Below are positions 1-11,040 of a DNA stretch of 64,000 nucleotides, in pieces. Source of the stretch: Dichetophora obliterata (lineage: Eukaryota > Arthropoda > Insecta > Diptera > Sciomyzidae). The stretch is from assembly GCA_963920525.1 (NCBI GenBank), contig OY986437.1:109608715-109672714 (forward strand). The letters are read 5' to 3'. A model generated the notes under the pieces. The model made no database searches and was not told where the DNA came from. It saw nothing but the letters and a program-made list of their open reading frames with translations. Each line of letters opens with the position of its first letter. The first letter of the stretch is position 1. Made by a program: the position numbers and the translations under genes.

Positions 1-123
1 AGTGCTCATTTATCGCACGGAGTTATGATTGCGCATTCGATATATTAACCTCTATATCAGTCAGATTGCGCACTCCGTACAGTGCTCAATTATCGCACGG
101 AGTTATGATTGCGCATTCGATAT
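1..123. repeat. Tandem duplication, 43-bp unit at 80-bp spacing
   Basis: The segment at 1-43 recurs at 81-123 with one mismatch (catttatcgc versus caattatcgc). Both copies carry the core TTATGATTGCGCATTCGATA. The sequence between them repeats TGCGCA and ACTCCGT words, and similar words (TGCGCACGGAGT) recur near 8273. It is probably the edge of a repeat running off the left end of the window. No family recognised. Confidence 0.6.
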
Positions 124-1147
124 GCTAATAGCATTAAAATCGCGCATTCCGAGAATTGCACACTTATTTCACGGAATTTTATTAAAGAAATTTAAAAGAT
201 TGCATTAATTTATCTTAAATCTTGCCAAAGTTTTGCACGACAAAAAAAATAAAATAAAATTATCGCCACATCGCGCATGTCAGCAGTTTGCGCATAGCAC
301 ACAGCATTTACAATAAAACAATATACTGCCCTTTCGATTCCGTACCACGATCAAAACCTTTAAATTGCTCTTTGTACTTACATAACCCAACTTGAAGCGT
401 TTTACCATTATCTGGAGTATTGACCCGTGGCCTTTTATTCGATTTGCGCATTGCTGCTTTAGCTTTTAATCAAAAAGAAAAGATAAAATGTTATTAGGTT
501 ATGTAAACTGAAATAGACACAGGAATTGGCTCAAAAAAAAATATAGCTTTTTCCAGAAGCGCCAATGACAGCACGCAAGCCCCCACTTGTCGCTGCTGCT
601 GTAGATATGATTAACAATTTTGCCCTTAATTATCACACGGATGAACAAACCATGTGCAAATCTGATATTGAAAAAGCGGAGCCCCTCATTGCATCAGCGC
701 TCCTTTTCTACCACCACTGTTCACTCATCCGGCTCGAAGGACCATGTTTCCGATAACTCCTTTAAAATAGACTGTATTAAGTATACTTACATTGATTCCT
801 TGATTCTTAACAAAACGTTTATATGAATATTGTTATATTTTTGCAAGACCAAATTTTATTTTATTTTTTTGTCTGATTTTTAGGAACAGAAATCGAATAT
901 TTTATTTTTAATAATGACAAAAATCTCATTTTTTTATATTAGAAAATAATTGAAATATCGTTAAGTTGATTTTATAAAATTAAGAAAATCAAGTATATAT
1001 TACATTGTATCAATGTTTGTGTCAGTTTCAACATAATGTAAAATAATAATGTAAGGTAATAAAATTTACTGGTGGGAAATTATTTTTTTAGTTAACATTA
1101 GGAATTAAAAATTTTTTAATTTGATCACGCGTGCAAACATGTGACAT
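124..1147. other. AT-rich stretch, no gene seen
   Basis: I see no recognisable gene here. A 63-codon open frame at 565-756 has balanced codon use but matches no family I know and has no visible splice context. The remainder is A/T-rich with short homopolymers. Confidence 0.5.
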
Positions 1148-1396
1148 GTGACAAAGCCAAAAATGCTCAGTAAGGTTTGCTATTTCACCATCAATAGACC
1201 AAAAGCCGAACAGCGCTTGCAAATCATTGAATTTTGTTATCAAAATTCGTGCTCTGTGAGAAATGTGTTTTTTTCGAAAAATTGTCGTACGCAACGATGT
1301 TCATTTTTGGCTAAATTGGTATATCAAAAAAAGAATTGCCGAATTCGGTCTGAAGAGCAGCCAGAGGTAGTTCAAGAGCTGCCAATGACTTGTTGT
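1148..1396 (+). pseudogene. Mariner/IS630-type transposase remnant, internally deleted
   Basis: The N-terminal part reads EQRLQIIEFCYQNSCSVRNVF, which is close to the first helix-turn-helix of a large insect Tc1/mariner (IS630)-like transposase family. After a frame change near 1265 the sequence jumps to a part that in the intact family lies in the DDE catalytic domain: NDVHFWLNW, then NCRIRSEEQPEVVQELPM in the other frame. The middle of the protein is therefore missing and two reading frames are mixed. It is a dead copy. The family assignment rests on remembered motif resemblance and was not searched. The ORF tail after 1396 is unrelated sequence. Confidence 0.65.
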
Positions 1397-1454
1397 TTTT
1401 TCAATTTTCAAAATCCAAATGCTTAAAAAATCACCCTATATTAAATAATCTTTA

Positions 1455-1694
1455 TATCCTAATGTCTAGTCTTCTTTTATTTCGGGCTAGTGCATTTAAA
1501 ATTCTCTCTGTGGTTACTTCCACATCCCTGTGAACATTTAGAAGTGCTAATTCATTGAGCCTTTCTTCTCCAGTCTTACTTCTCATGTATGTTTTGAGTC
1601 TTCGAAGCGAAGAAAACGAGAGTTCGCTTGAAGCGACTGAAACCAGCTGCGTTGCACCAATCTTCAGGAACCGGCTTATTGCTTGATATATCAT
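1455..1694 (-). pseudogene. hAT transposase C-terminal dimerisation fragment
   Basis: The minus-strand frame contains SSELSFSSLRRLKTYMRS, followed by GEERLNELALLNVHRD. This is the signature of the hAT family C-terminal dimerisation domain (the ZMYM1-like or 52-kDa-repressor-like branch, where the usual text is close to ERSFSALRRLKTYLRS). Only about 80 residues are present, without the RNase-H-like catalytic part, so it is a fragment. It lies tail to tail with the mariner remnant just to its left. Both are transposon debris. Confidence 0.75.
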
Positions 1695-3234
1695 TGCATC
1701 GCAAAATTAAGGGATTCGATAAACGTTACAGGTCGATTCGTATGATTCAAGCAGTGCCTACAAATATGGAGTACAAAATGTTGGTCAAAATCAATATATA
1801 CACTGTAAAAATCATCGCGTTTTAAAATTCAACACAATGCCCTTAATATCAATGAGTTTTGTTCATACAAAATTCACCACAAATTCAAACCACAATTTGT
1901 AATAAATTAATTTGCATTTAACATATTTCGTCAAAGTAGGAACACATTGTTTTCGATATACACTTAAAGTGTACCCATTTCACTTAAAGTGTAATATCAG
2001 TTGCACTGACCATTTCCGATTTGGTTAAAATAATGTTCAAAGAATAGCTAATTGTTTAGAAAACCAAACACGGAGTTTGAAATTTAAAGGTTTTTTTCGC
2101 GGACATACAGAATGCCAAAATAGGGTTTATTTTGAGATAACGTAGCTCAGTCAATTTAAATGCAATTTTCGTGAATAGGGTATCATTGCAAAGGTTATTT
2201 TGTTTATTTTAAGGGAAAATATAAAATTTTTGAAAAAACTACAGTAAGTTGACCCATTCTTAATTTCGAAGCTTAATACCATGCCAGCAATAGACGCAAT
2301 AATTTTTTTCTATCCTCTTCACAAGATAGTAAAAGCTTAACGCAATATACAAAGAATTGGAAAGTTGCAGCGGTGAAAAATTAAATTTGTTGGTTTTTAG
2401 GGTTTTTTGCATTTTTTTACCCTAAAACCAGGGTATGATATGTTGGCATCCCTGGAATCCAAATTTTTTTTTTTTAAAAAATCATTTATATATTTTTAAG
2501 ATTATTGAAGTTGTTTTAAGTGAGAAACATAGTTTTTCCGATGTTTTATAAATTAACACAAGAAGTGTTCGAAGTGCCAGAAACAGGCACTTTGAAAATT
2601 TTTGGAAAAAAAGTCAAGTTCAATAGCTATAACTTTGGTATGCGAATTTTGGTTGTTTTTAATTTTTTGCACAAAATAGCTCACACAAATGTGAGCTACA
2701 TTTATTTTTATTTTTTTTCTCGGTGATTTTTGCAAAATTTGCATTTTTAAATTTTTTGGAATTTTTTTTTTTTCGTAAAAATACCCAAACTCAAAATTTC
2801 CAAATAGGTACACTTCTTCCGAAAAATTACATAACGAGCAGATTATTTAACGTAATCGCACAATTTTTTGAATCTGTTTTGAATATAGTTTAAAAAAATA
2901 TATCCACAACATTTCAATAAATTTTTTTTTAAATTTGGATTTTTGCGATTTTTTTAACACAATAAGGAAAAAAATTAGATTTTTTCGAAAAGTAAAAAAT
3001 CACAACTCTAGTAGTTTTCGTCTAATTTTCATGTTTGAGAGCACTTTTTGAAAAAAAATTAAATCAAAAACGAGACTTTACCATATTTTTTAAAAAAATG
3101 CAATTAAAGAAAAACTATTGGAATTTTTAAGAAAAAAGAGCACTTTTTTCCATATAAATCAGATTTTCAACTTAAGGTCACAAGCGGCCATGCTTGAAGC
3201 TCCAGATTTTGTGTGATTATAGTCTTCAAAGTAT
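1695..3234. other. AT-rich stretch with small palindromes, no gene
   Basis: No coding signal is recognised. At about 1959-1993 a CACTTAAAGTGT palindrome occurs twice in a row. GGCATCCCTGG near 2446 resembles the outer end of a hAT-like element (CAGGGATGCC on the minus strand), but I cannot find the partner end. The part near 3190-3220 resembles 30200-30240, so both belong to some repeat. Confidence 0.45.
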
Positions 3235-3480
3235 ATAATCTTCTAGTATGCGAAGTCAGTGTTGGACTTACTGATGGTTGGAATATGAAAGGAATTATAT
3301 CCAGAAGTACTGTAGACAGCGAAGCCGGTGTTGGACTTACTGAGGGTTGTAGTCTCTAAGCAGCGGCCGAAGGCCGCTTATTAAAAAGACAATTATCGCT
3401 GTGTACAGTGCATCTGGATATAATTCCTTTCTTAATAGGTTCTTAGGGATTACAACCCTCAGTAAGCAAAACGGGCGATT
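3235..3480. repeat. Compact nested inverted repeats
   Basis: Arms around 3279-3310 (GAAAGGAATTATATCCAG) and 3405-3432 (CTGGATATAATTCCTTTC) are inverted copies of each other. A second pair, CTTACTGAGGGTTGTA near 3337 and TACAACCCTCAGTAAG near 3450, is interleaved with the first. A direct repeat of GTGTTGGACTTACTGA is also present, and a tight GCGGCCGAAGGCCGC hairpin sits at about 3362. The whole could fold into a branched structure. It looks like a foldback-type repeat, family unknown. Confidence 0.6.
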
Positions 3481-4416
3481 TTTATTTATTTTTTCCGGTT
3501 TTTCATAGTGCCGGCGCTTTCTTTTTAGATTCTACCGCTCGCCGGACTAATGCCATTCATAAACATGGTACATTAAGTGCATTGTCACAAAAATAGCAAT
3601 ATGTGTGATAAACAAAATATGGTCAGAACAGAAAAATATTTACGGTAAATAGAAATATGTTTGCTACAATTAAAGTCGAAAATGTCACTTTTCTGCGTGC
3701 TGTTTTTTGGATAAGGCGATTTAAAACAAAACAATAATTATACAGTTGACAAACGAAACGGCGCATAGCCAGGGATCGATGAAACTTATTGTGTCTGAAT
3801 GAAGTGAAAATTTTTCCTGCAAACTGTTCAAACACAATAAGTTCTTTCGATTTTTGGTTATGTTCTGCTTCGTTTGCCAACAATCAAAGAATAGTTTAGA
3901 CACATATTCAAAATTCTCATATGTTTGTGTCTATAATAATATTCACATTTATCATGATTGACAGAACTACAGCATTTTTGTTGCAACTAATAGTTGAGGC
4001 AATCATAGTATGTGGATGATTTCAATGATGTTGTGATTTCAATTATAATGTTATTTTTGGCACCACCATTAGTAAATAATGACTTTATTAAGGCAAAATT
4101 TTTATTTTGCAGAAATAATACAATAATTTTAGTAAAAAAATTATTATTGCAGTAATCATGTCTCAACCATGTCTTTTCTCTGCGGGTATGAGCAGGTATT
4201 GATGCAACGAATTAAAAAGTTGTTGATAAATTTGCAAGATTAAATAAAAATGTATTTGTGTAAGCGTAGCATGTATAAACTAATATTGACAAATTATATA
4301 AGTTTTAATTTTTTCACAAAAAAATTATTAACCTTCTTTTACTCGGTTTCTCAGACCGACAAATGCGCATTATATGCCTCAGAGACCAATGCGCTAGTAT
4401 ATGGAGATTAAGGAAG
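3481..4416. other. Non-coding stretch, nothing recognised
   Basis: Two overlapping minus-strand ORFs at 3623-3903 have low-complexity codon use and no recognisable motif. I take them as chance. No repeat structure stood out. Confidence 0.4.
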
Positions 4417-4418
4417 TA

Positions 4419-5012
4419 TAGTAAAACCTCAGAAATTAGAAGCACCAGAAATTGAAATTATCCAGAATTATGCCAGAAATTAGAAGTAGTACTTTCAAAA
4501 TATTAAAGCTTCTAAAATTAGAATATTGTATTCAGCCCTATCATGAATAATTTTTGACACGGAATCGAAAAAAAGAGTTCTCATTTTTAAGATAAAGCTC
4601 AAAAACGGCCATCGAAAGTGCCAAAAATTTAATTTAATGGTGTGAAAAATAAGGTTTTTTCAACAAAGCATATTTCAAACTTGTTGCCCTACGTTCTGAT
4701 ATTGTTGTCGCCAATTAAAAAAAAAAGACAATGTCTGATTTTGTGCAGAAAAATAATAAAACATTTCCAACATTCATTATCCTTACTTACCTTTTTATGT
4801 CGCAATTTTCAATAAAAGATTTTTCAATTTATGTGTTTAATACACATTATAGATGTGTAATTTTTATGGAGTTTTTATATCTTTAAGTCTTAACTTGAGC
4901 AATATTATCAAAGTTAAGTTCAAATTTTAAAATTTTACCTTCGCAGTTAGAAGATTTCAGAAATTAGACGTTCCCATTTTACAAACAGCTTGTTATTTTT
5001 GTGGTTCTACTG
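4419..5012. mobile_element. pogo/Tigger-like MITE with TA duplication
   Basis: The left end reads TA-TAGTAAAACCTCAGAAATTA. The right end, read on the minus strand, is TA-CAGTAGAACCACAAAAATA. CAGTA(G/A)AACC termini with a TA target duplication are typical of pogo/Tigger elements of the Tc1/mariner superfamily. At 594 bp it has no transposase and would be non-autonomous. Subterminal GAAATTAGA words occur near both ends, in direct orientation on the left and partly inverted on the right. Ends and TA are seen directly; the superfamily call is inferred from the terminus. Confidence 0.6.
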
Positions 5013-5172
5013 TATTATTTTTCATAATAAATTTCAGAGAAAATATATTGAAAATATTTTTTCAAAAATACGGGACATTTGGCGTCCCACAGATGCTCTC
5101 TGCGGAACATGTTAAAATTGACGGAATTCCGGGATTTCCCGCAAAATCCGGGACAGTTGGCAAGCCTAGCTG

Positions 5173-5282
5173 CAGAACTTAACTTACAATCCAATATTAA
5201 AGATATTTCTCGATCCGAAATTTCCAATGCATTAAAAAATGATAAAAAATATTTATCCAAAGGAAAATACTTGCTTAATTAA
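5173..5282 (+). CDS. Possible terminal exon of an unrecognised gene
   Basis: After a plausible acceptor (CCTAGCTGCAG, ending about 5172), an open frame reads NLQSNIKDISRSEISNALK and then KYLSKGKYLLN before a stop at 5280-5282. The composition (S, E, K, D rich, no low-complexity bias) is more protein-like than its surroundings. The DNA just upstream (ccgggacagttggcaagcc) looks like a transposon end, so an upstream exon, if any, lies on the far side of inserted repeats. It would be convergent with the calaxin-like gene. No family recognised; it may be chance. Confidence 0.22.
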
Positions 5283-5557
5283 ATAATTAAAAGTGATGTT
5301 AGCATAACTAGTGTATTTTTGCTCGATTTATTAAATTGTTTCATTATTTTCCTAAATTTTTTGCCCTAGTTTTCATTTAGTTTCCTTTAAAAAACCCTGC
5401 TATTTAATTCCTCTTAACAGATTTCTTGGCCACTTAACAATTTATAGACACAGATTACACATATCAATATTTTACAATCGGGATTTAGTCCTAATTCTAA
5501 AATATTTAAAAATTATAAAAGGCTTACTTAATGTACTTAATTATATTTAGATACATA

Positions 5558-6327
5558 TCACGATAATAATGATATGATATTCGCGCAATAGGCTGTGAGT
5601 GTCATTCCATCAGTGGAAGGCACGCAAGTTCCTAAAAATTCGATATACAAAGGTTCTTTGATTACAACTGATGAGTAGTCTTCGTAAGATATAAAGCCAT
5701 CTTTGTCAACATCAAACTTTCTGAATATAAGATCGACCATATCCTGCAAGAAAATCTTTTGAATTCCAATCATCTAACCTATGTAAATTTTGTCAAACAA
5801 ACACTGCGCAATTCGTTGACTTCGTCCTCATCATCTCCAATAAAAAATTTCTCCACAGCGTGTGTGATTATTTCACGATTAATTAGTCCCAGTCCTTGCG
5901 TATCGTAAACCTAAGGAAAAATTGTTTAAGTTTAGTTCGGAACTTATCCATGTCAAGATCCAACCTGATACACAAATTTCATTTTCGGCTCCAATTTGGT
6001 TGACATAAATACTGAAAATAGCTTCACCCACGCAACTGGATCCACCTCCTTCATTGAATCGGCTGTGAGGCTTAGCAGGACTCGTTCGATGATTTGCAAA
6101 TCATAAATTCTAAATACAACCTCAAATAAGCGAAAGAATTGCTGCTTGGTCATGCTCTTAGCTTTCAGCCCATTGGCAAGAACGAACTTATGGTAAACCA
6201 TCAAGATGCTTGTTACCTCAATTTCAGAGAATTGTGTTTGTTTCACCATTTGTCGGATACATTCATGGTAGATGTTACCAAAACGCGTATTTTGAACTTC
6301 ATCTAGTGTTGCGTCTAGCTTACTCAT
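5558..6327 (-). CDS. Calaxin-like EF-hand protein (EFCAB1 family), 3 exons
   Basis: I assemble three minus-strand exons: 6327-5965 (121 codons, ATG start), 5910-5803 (36 codons) and 5743-5558 (61 codons plus stop). Introns are 54 and 59 bp, both GT-AG and both phase 0. The product is 218 aa, close to the roughly 210 aa of calaxin/EFCAB1, a calcium-dependent regulator bound to outer-arm dynein in cilia and sperm flagella. Exon 3 carries one canonical EF-hand loop, DVDKDGFISYED (residues 168-179). The loop DTQGLGLINREI (124-135) is degenerate, and the more N-terminal EF region keeps helices but no clear loop. The closing GTCVPS matches the family's conserved tail. In flies the likely site of action is the sperm axoneme or sensory cilia. 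The reading frame is intact, so it is probably functional. Confidence 0.85.
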
Positions 6328-6516
6328 TTTGAAAGATTGAAAAAGCTTTTCTTATTGAAGAATTTAGTGGTTTGAGAGAAGAGTTAAGAAATAGATAGAT
6401 GTAAAAATTGAAGAATTTATTTGTAGAATTCTGTTATTAATGTTGTTAAACAAACATAAAAATAAAACTTAAAATTTAAGGAAAACAAATGGGTAGAGTT
6501 GATAAGATTTTTAATT

Positions 6517-6717
6517 TCATAGTTTGTAAACATGAATTACAAAGAAGATTTCAATGATCAAATTAACCTTTGAATTCGTTGAGACATGGAAGCCTTGCAG
6601 CCAACAAGGGGTCCACTTTTTTCCATACCAACAAAGCTTTTTTAAAATTAGATCTTTGGTGTTGTCGTAGTGGCCGTCGGAAAAACGTGGCAGTGGTAGC
6701 CTGGATTTAAATTTCAT
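6517..6717 (-). CDS. Possible exon upstream of the calaxin-like gene
   Basis: On the minus strand a polypyrimidine tract and CAG (CCGTTTCAG, at about 6718-6726) are followed immediately by an open frame: MKFKSRLPLPRFSDGHYDN, then LCWYGKKWTPCWLQGF. It looks protein-like, with W, C and P spaced as in a folded domain. A donor-like AAAG|GTTAAT at about 6570 would end the exon after VSTNSK; beyond that the frame turns hydrophobic and AT-driven. It could be an exon of a separate minus-strand gene whose other exons lie elsewhere, or an upstream exon of its neighbour. I do not recognise the protein. Confidence 0.3.
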   Translation of the reverse strand: MKFKSRLPLPRFSDGHYDNTKDLILKKLCWYGKKWTPCWLQGFHVSTNSKVNLIIEIFFVIHVYKL

Positions 6718-6720
6718 CTG

Positions 6721-9305
6721 AAACGGAATGGTTTTTCAACTGAATTAATATTTCTGTTCGGTCTAGTGATGGATAGTCAAAATGAAAAGTAGATCATCGA
6801 TGTTGCTTTCGACTATTTTCAGCGCGATTAAAAAAAAGGTTAATCGGAGCACATTATCGATTTAAGTCGACTTTTTTGTGAATATTAGTACCAACTAAGA
6901 GGTAAGGCAATTATCCGTTACGTATGTATATAACTTTTTATTGTATACTTCAAAGTTCGTAAGTTACAACATTAATAACGTATTTATATGTCAGCAACGG
7001 CCTACCTCTGGCTCTTAACCCTACTATCAAACCCAAACAGCGGAAGCGAGATCTTACTGAAGACTTTTTTTTAATAAATTTCAATTATATTTAATTGTTT
7101 TGCTACTTTGGTATGCCCTTTCTTTTTTTATTTTTATTAAATGTATTTGGGCCTACTAAGCCTAAATAGGCAAACAAAAGTTGTCGTTTTCGATTGATTT
7201 AGAAGATAAAATTCGCGGAAACCTTAATTTTTCAAGTGATTGGAAACTAATTTCCCGTTTTACGATATAAAAATATCAGAGCTGTAAAATAATGCAATCA
7301 TTTGTGACTTTAAATCATGTGATTTATATTCAATAAATTGCAATCAGAATGATGCAAACATTGACGATTTATCGGCATTTTGACGATTTTTGGAACTAAT
7401 TAGGACGTGACGATTTTCTTTCATTTATATGCCAAAAATTACGATTTTTAGTTGGCTCGTTCTTTTTACTATTAAAAATTTAAGTTGGCAAGAGATTCAA
7501 GTTCAGACTAAAATTTAATTTCAATTAAACTTGGGTCGTGTTAGCGTACTGCGTTTTTGTTGTTGCTGTCAAATTGTAACAATAATGTAGTGTGTGCATG
7601 ATACAAAGAACTACAGATAAAGTATTGCGCATGTCCGCTATCTTTGTTGTGATGTAGTTCAAGCTTTGTCAAAGTGGCTAAATAAAAACGCAGTCCGAAT
7701 ATATTTAAAGGGGATAATTTATTTATAGCGATGAAAAAATATCGACATTTTCTTATTGAAACTTGGTTTATTGAAATGAAATAAATTAAATTATAAATAT
7801 ATTTATAAATAAATTTAAGCGAATTTATTTTTCAGCACTATTATTGAAAAGAAATGCATATTTAATGGGGGTGTTTTCTCCCATTTGTTCTCCTACACAA
7901 AAAAATAGCTACGTTACTTGATGTGCTTGACAGCACTTTGATTGCTTTGTTTTCATTTTCTTGTTCTTCTCGTTTGTTTTTTCGTTTGTTGAAAAACTTG
8001 TAAATTCATTTTATGGCCCGAATTAAAATCGTTGTTATTCTCGTCAAAAGCATGTAAAACTTTAGTACTAATTTTAATTACATAAAATATAATTGAAAAT
8101 GAAAATTTACGAGTACTATAAGTGCAAAATATTAGAAATTGACTTAAATAAATGCAATATTTCTTAAATGCTTGTGATTACTTTCTGCTTTTTCACATTT
8201 TCTTTTGTATGTTTGCACCACGTGTTACAGCTGACAAGCTCGAGTGACGTAGTGCGCAGAAGATTTCATTTTTTGCGCACGGAGTAAGCTATCTGTATAT
8301 CTTTGTTTCATGTAGTGTGTGGACTTTTATGTTTTCTTTGTTTCTTGCTGTTTGCCGCCAAGTGCAGTTCAACTGATTACATTGCTGTCCAAAAAATTAC
8401 TCTTTTCTGAAGTTTATACTAAAAAATTGAACGTTATTTCTAAAATCCTGATATAAAATTACCTTGAGGTAAAATAGTACCTTGAAATTAAATTCTAGTC
8501 AGTTTTGTATGAATTACAAACTCTAATGGAATCTAATAATTTTTTACCTTTAATAATACATCCATTCAATTTTATATTAATTATTCTTTATTAATAGTCA
8601 AGGAATTTTTAAAGATTTTATTTAATTTTTTATTTAAATCTCTGTATACTGATACAAATATATATGCTTTTGAAGAAAAATTTATTGTTTTGTAGTACTG
8701 ATTTGTAGTGAATGACGATTTTCATGGTGTTAAAATTACGATTTTTTAATTTTTTTCATCCCATCCCTGGGCGGGGGTCCATGTTTTTTTGTAACATATC
8801 TTATTATAAAAATAAAAATGCTTTATTCTGTGAAATACTTGACATATTTAATCACAAAATTGTGCTAAAGCTATCATAATTTTTTATTGTATATGTACTT
8901 ATAATATCGTCATACGCGTTTTTTTTAATTACTTTTTAAAATACTATTGAAAGGTTCATAATTTGTGTACACCATTTATGAATTCTACTCAAATAATTTG
9001 ATTTGACAATAACGAATAATTTTTTAGCCAGTGGGTTCAGTGAGATTTGTCCGGCTCTCTTTATTCCTGAGACATGACTTATTTGTTGTGGTAGACAGTT
9101 TCAACTGGGCTTCGTTTAGTTCCCAACCGCGTTGTTAAGACTTTAGTACACAATATTATTTTTTCTAGGAACAAAAATTAAGATTTATGTAGCAAATTTT
9201 TATTGGTCCTATTCAGACAAAAAAATATCAGTTATATTACGAATAAAACGAATATATAAATTTGGATCTTGTCACTTCTAACAAAAACAGTTCAAATCTA
9301 TCTAT
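6721..9305. other. Intergenic, no gene seen; scattered repeat fragments
   Basis: No coding frame of note. The stretch is AT-rich with long T and A runs. It holds one end fragment of a hAT-type MITE (listed separately at 7277) and TGCGCACGGAGT words near 8273 that resemble the repeat at the window start. Confidence 0.45.
7277..7350. mobile_element. End fragment of the CAGAGCTG hAT-type MITE family
   Basis: CAGAGCTGTAAAATAATGCA followed by ATCATTTGTGA matches the left terminus of the MITE at 30803 (CAGAGCTGTAAAAGAATGCA). Only this end is recognisable; the internal palindromic units and the other end are absent. It is a truncated relic. Confidence 0.6.
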
Positions 9306-9618
9306 ATTAGGGCGGGTCAATTTGTATGGACGAATTTTTTGGTGGTCTGGCTCAGCGCAATTCGTAAAATACATGTAATTTCAAGACTTTTTCTCCACTA
9401 CAGCATATACAAATTCTGAAAAAAAGCTGTGCGGACTTTCGTAAATAGATTTTGTTCTCAATTATAGAATATGAATGTATGAATGTATGTGTATGAATCT
9501 ATTTACGAAAGTCCGCACAGCTTTTTTTCAGAATTTGTATATGCTGTAGTGGAGAAAAAGTCTTGAAATTACATGTATTTTACGAATTTCGCTGAGCCAG
9601 AATTTGACCCGCCCTAAT
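9306..9618. mobile_element. 313-bp foldback MITE, ATTAGGGCGGGTCAA termini
   Basis: The left end ATTAGGGCGGGTCAA is the exact inverse of the right end TTGACCCGCCCTAAT. The near-perfect inverted arms run about 9306-9449 and 9495-9618, separated by roughly 45 bp containing repeated GAATGTAT words. There are only a few arm differences, for example an insertion of TTTTTTGGTGGT in the left arm. There is no coding capacity. High arm identity suggests recent origin or gene conversion. Flanks are TA-rich, so the target duplication cannot be called. Confidence 0.8.
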
Positions 9619-11027
9619 CTATATATATATAAAACAGGGCCGATTTTGATAAAATTTTCAGGGAATCTTCAGAATATGCAGGCGGGTGACACTGTGAAGT
9701 CTGATTTTTGATTTTCGGTCTGTGGGCGGAGGGGCGTGGCAAAATTAAATTTTCATATTCATATAATTATTTTTTTCCTTTTTTTAATTTTATTTTATTT
9801 TTTGAAAGCCGTTGTCATGTTCTTCAAAACGAGATATCAAACTCTTAAATCGGTTATGTAGTTCTGAAGATATTTACAAAAAACCTGTGTTAATAATGAT
9901 CCAATATCATAATTTTAAAACTTTCGAAATGTTGCATTCAAAAATCCAAGTTTTCGGTTTATTTACAAAATATTTACATCATTCGATAACACAAGATATT
10001 ACGCGCTTACTAAGGTGCAACATTGTACAATAAGCTAAAAATCTATACATACAAAAATTAATGTCTGTCTGTTAGTTTGTTTGTTTGTGCTTTATAGGAG
10101 GCCACACCCTTGGATTGATCTTCCTGAAACTTTTAAAGCATGTTACTATGACTCTGGAAGGAATAATTGGACAAAGGGGCGTGGCACCGCCCATATAACC
10201 CAAAAATTTAAATCGCCATATTTTGGGCATTTTTTGACCTACGTCGATGATATTTGGTACGTATGGTATTGTCATAGTTAGGAATACGTACCAGGATAAA
10301 AGTGGGTGGGACCACACTCCTTTTTAGGAAAATTGAAAGTCGTAATATAGTGTTAACTACTGGACCGATCGTCATTAAATTTTCACAAAAGGATATTCTT
10401 ACGAAATAATAAATTCTTGACTATATAAAGTTGTGAGTGGATAAAGGCGTGGTCTCGCCCATATAACCCAAAATTTAAAATTATCATATCTTGGACATTT
10501 TTTGACCAACGGCGGCAGTATTTGCTATATATGGTATTGGCATGAATAGAAATACGTACCAAAAGAAAAGTGGGCGGAGCATGCCCCTTTGTTTGCGATA
10601 TATTGGAGGCTGGACCTGTTAACCGATCCTAAATTTTCACAGCGTGCAGCTTTGACTCAGGAATACTTATTACATGATAATATTTCTCGACCATGCACAC
10701 TTCTGCACCTACTTTTTTACTACGTTTATTAACGGCCTTACCTCAAATTTAAAATACATATTAATTAAATTCTACCACAACTGACTGCGAAACAGCTGAT
10801 TGTGTAATTGCTGCTTTTTGATTGGTCTAAAAATAAAAAGGGTGAGCATGAAGCAAATTAGATGTGGTTCAGTGCTGAATTCTTATTGGTTTGCAACAAA
10901 AAAAGGGGAGAAGCATTGCAATAATTAAATTAAAATTAAATAAATAAATTTTGGTAAATATATAAATGCTTTAAATTTTATATTATAACGAGGGGGGTAG
11001 CGAAGCACACCGGGTTCAGCCAGTAAT
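9619..11027. mobile_element. Probable non-autonomous element rich in GGGCGTGG words
   Basis: It starts with a TATATATATAAAACAGGGCC tract and a GATTTTGATAAAATTTTCA motif, and ends with GAGGGGGGTAGCGAAGCACA and a CCGGGTTCAGCCAG tail. Inside, a segment of roughly 180 bp is repeated in diverged form (about 10190-10330 and 10445-10580: TTTTTTGACC, then GGTATTG, ATACGTACCA and AAAGTGGG). Similar start motifs recur at 25480-25600 and inverted near 23650. Such elements are common in insect genomes; Helitron-like ends are possible, but I cannot show the diagnostic hairpin. No transposase is visible. Confidence 0.35.
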
Positions 11028-11040
11028 ATTATAAAAAGAA

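Noticed and set aside
565..756. 63-codon plus-strand ORF with balanced codons
   Set aside because: No recognised domain, no splice or promoter signal, and flanked by repeats. Kept only as a remark.
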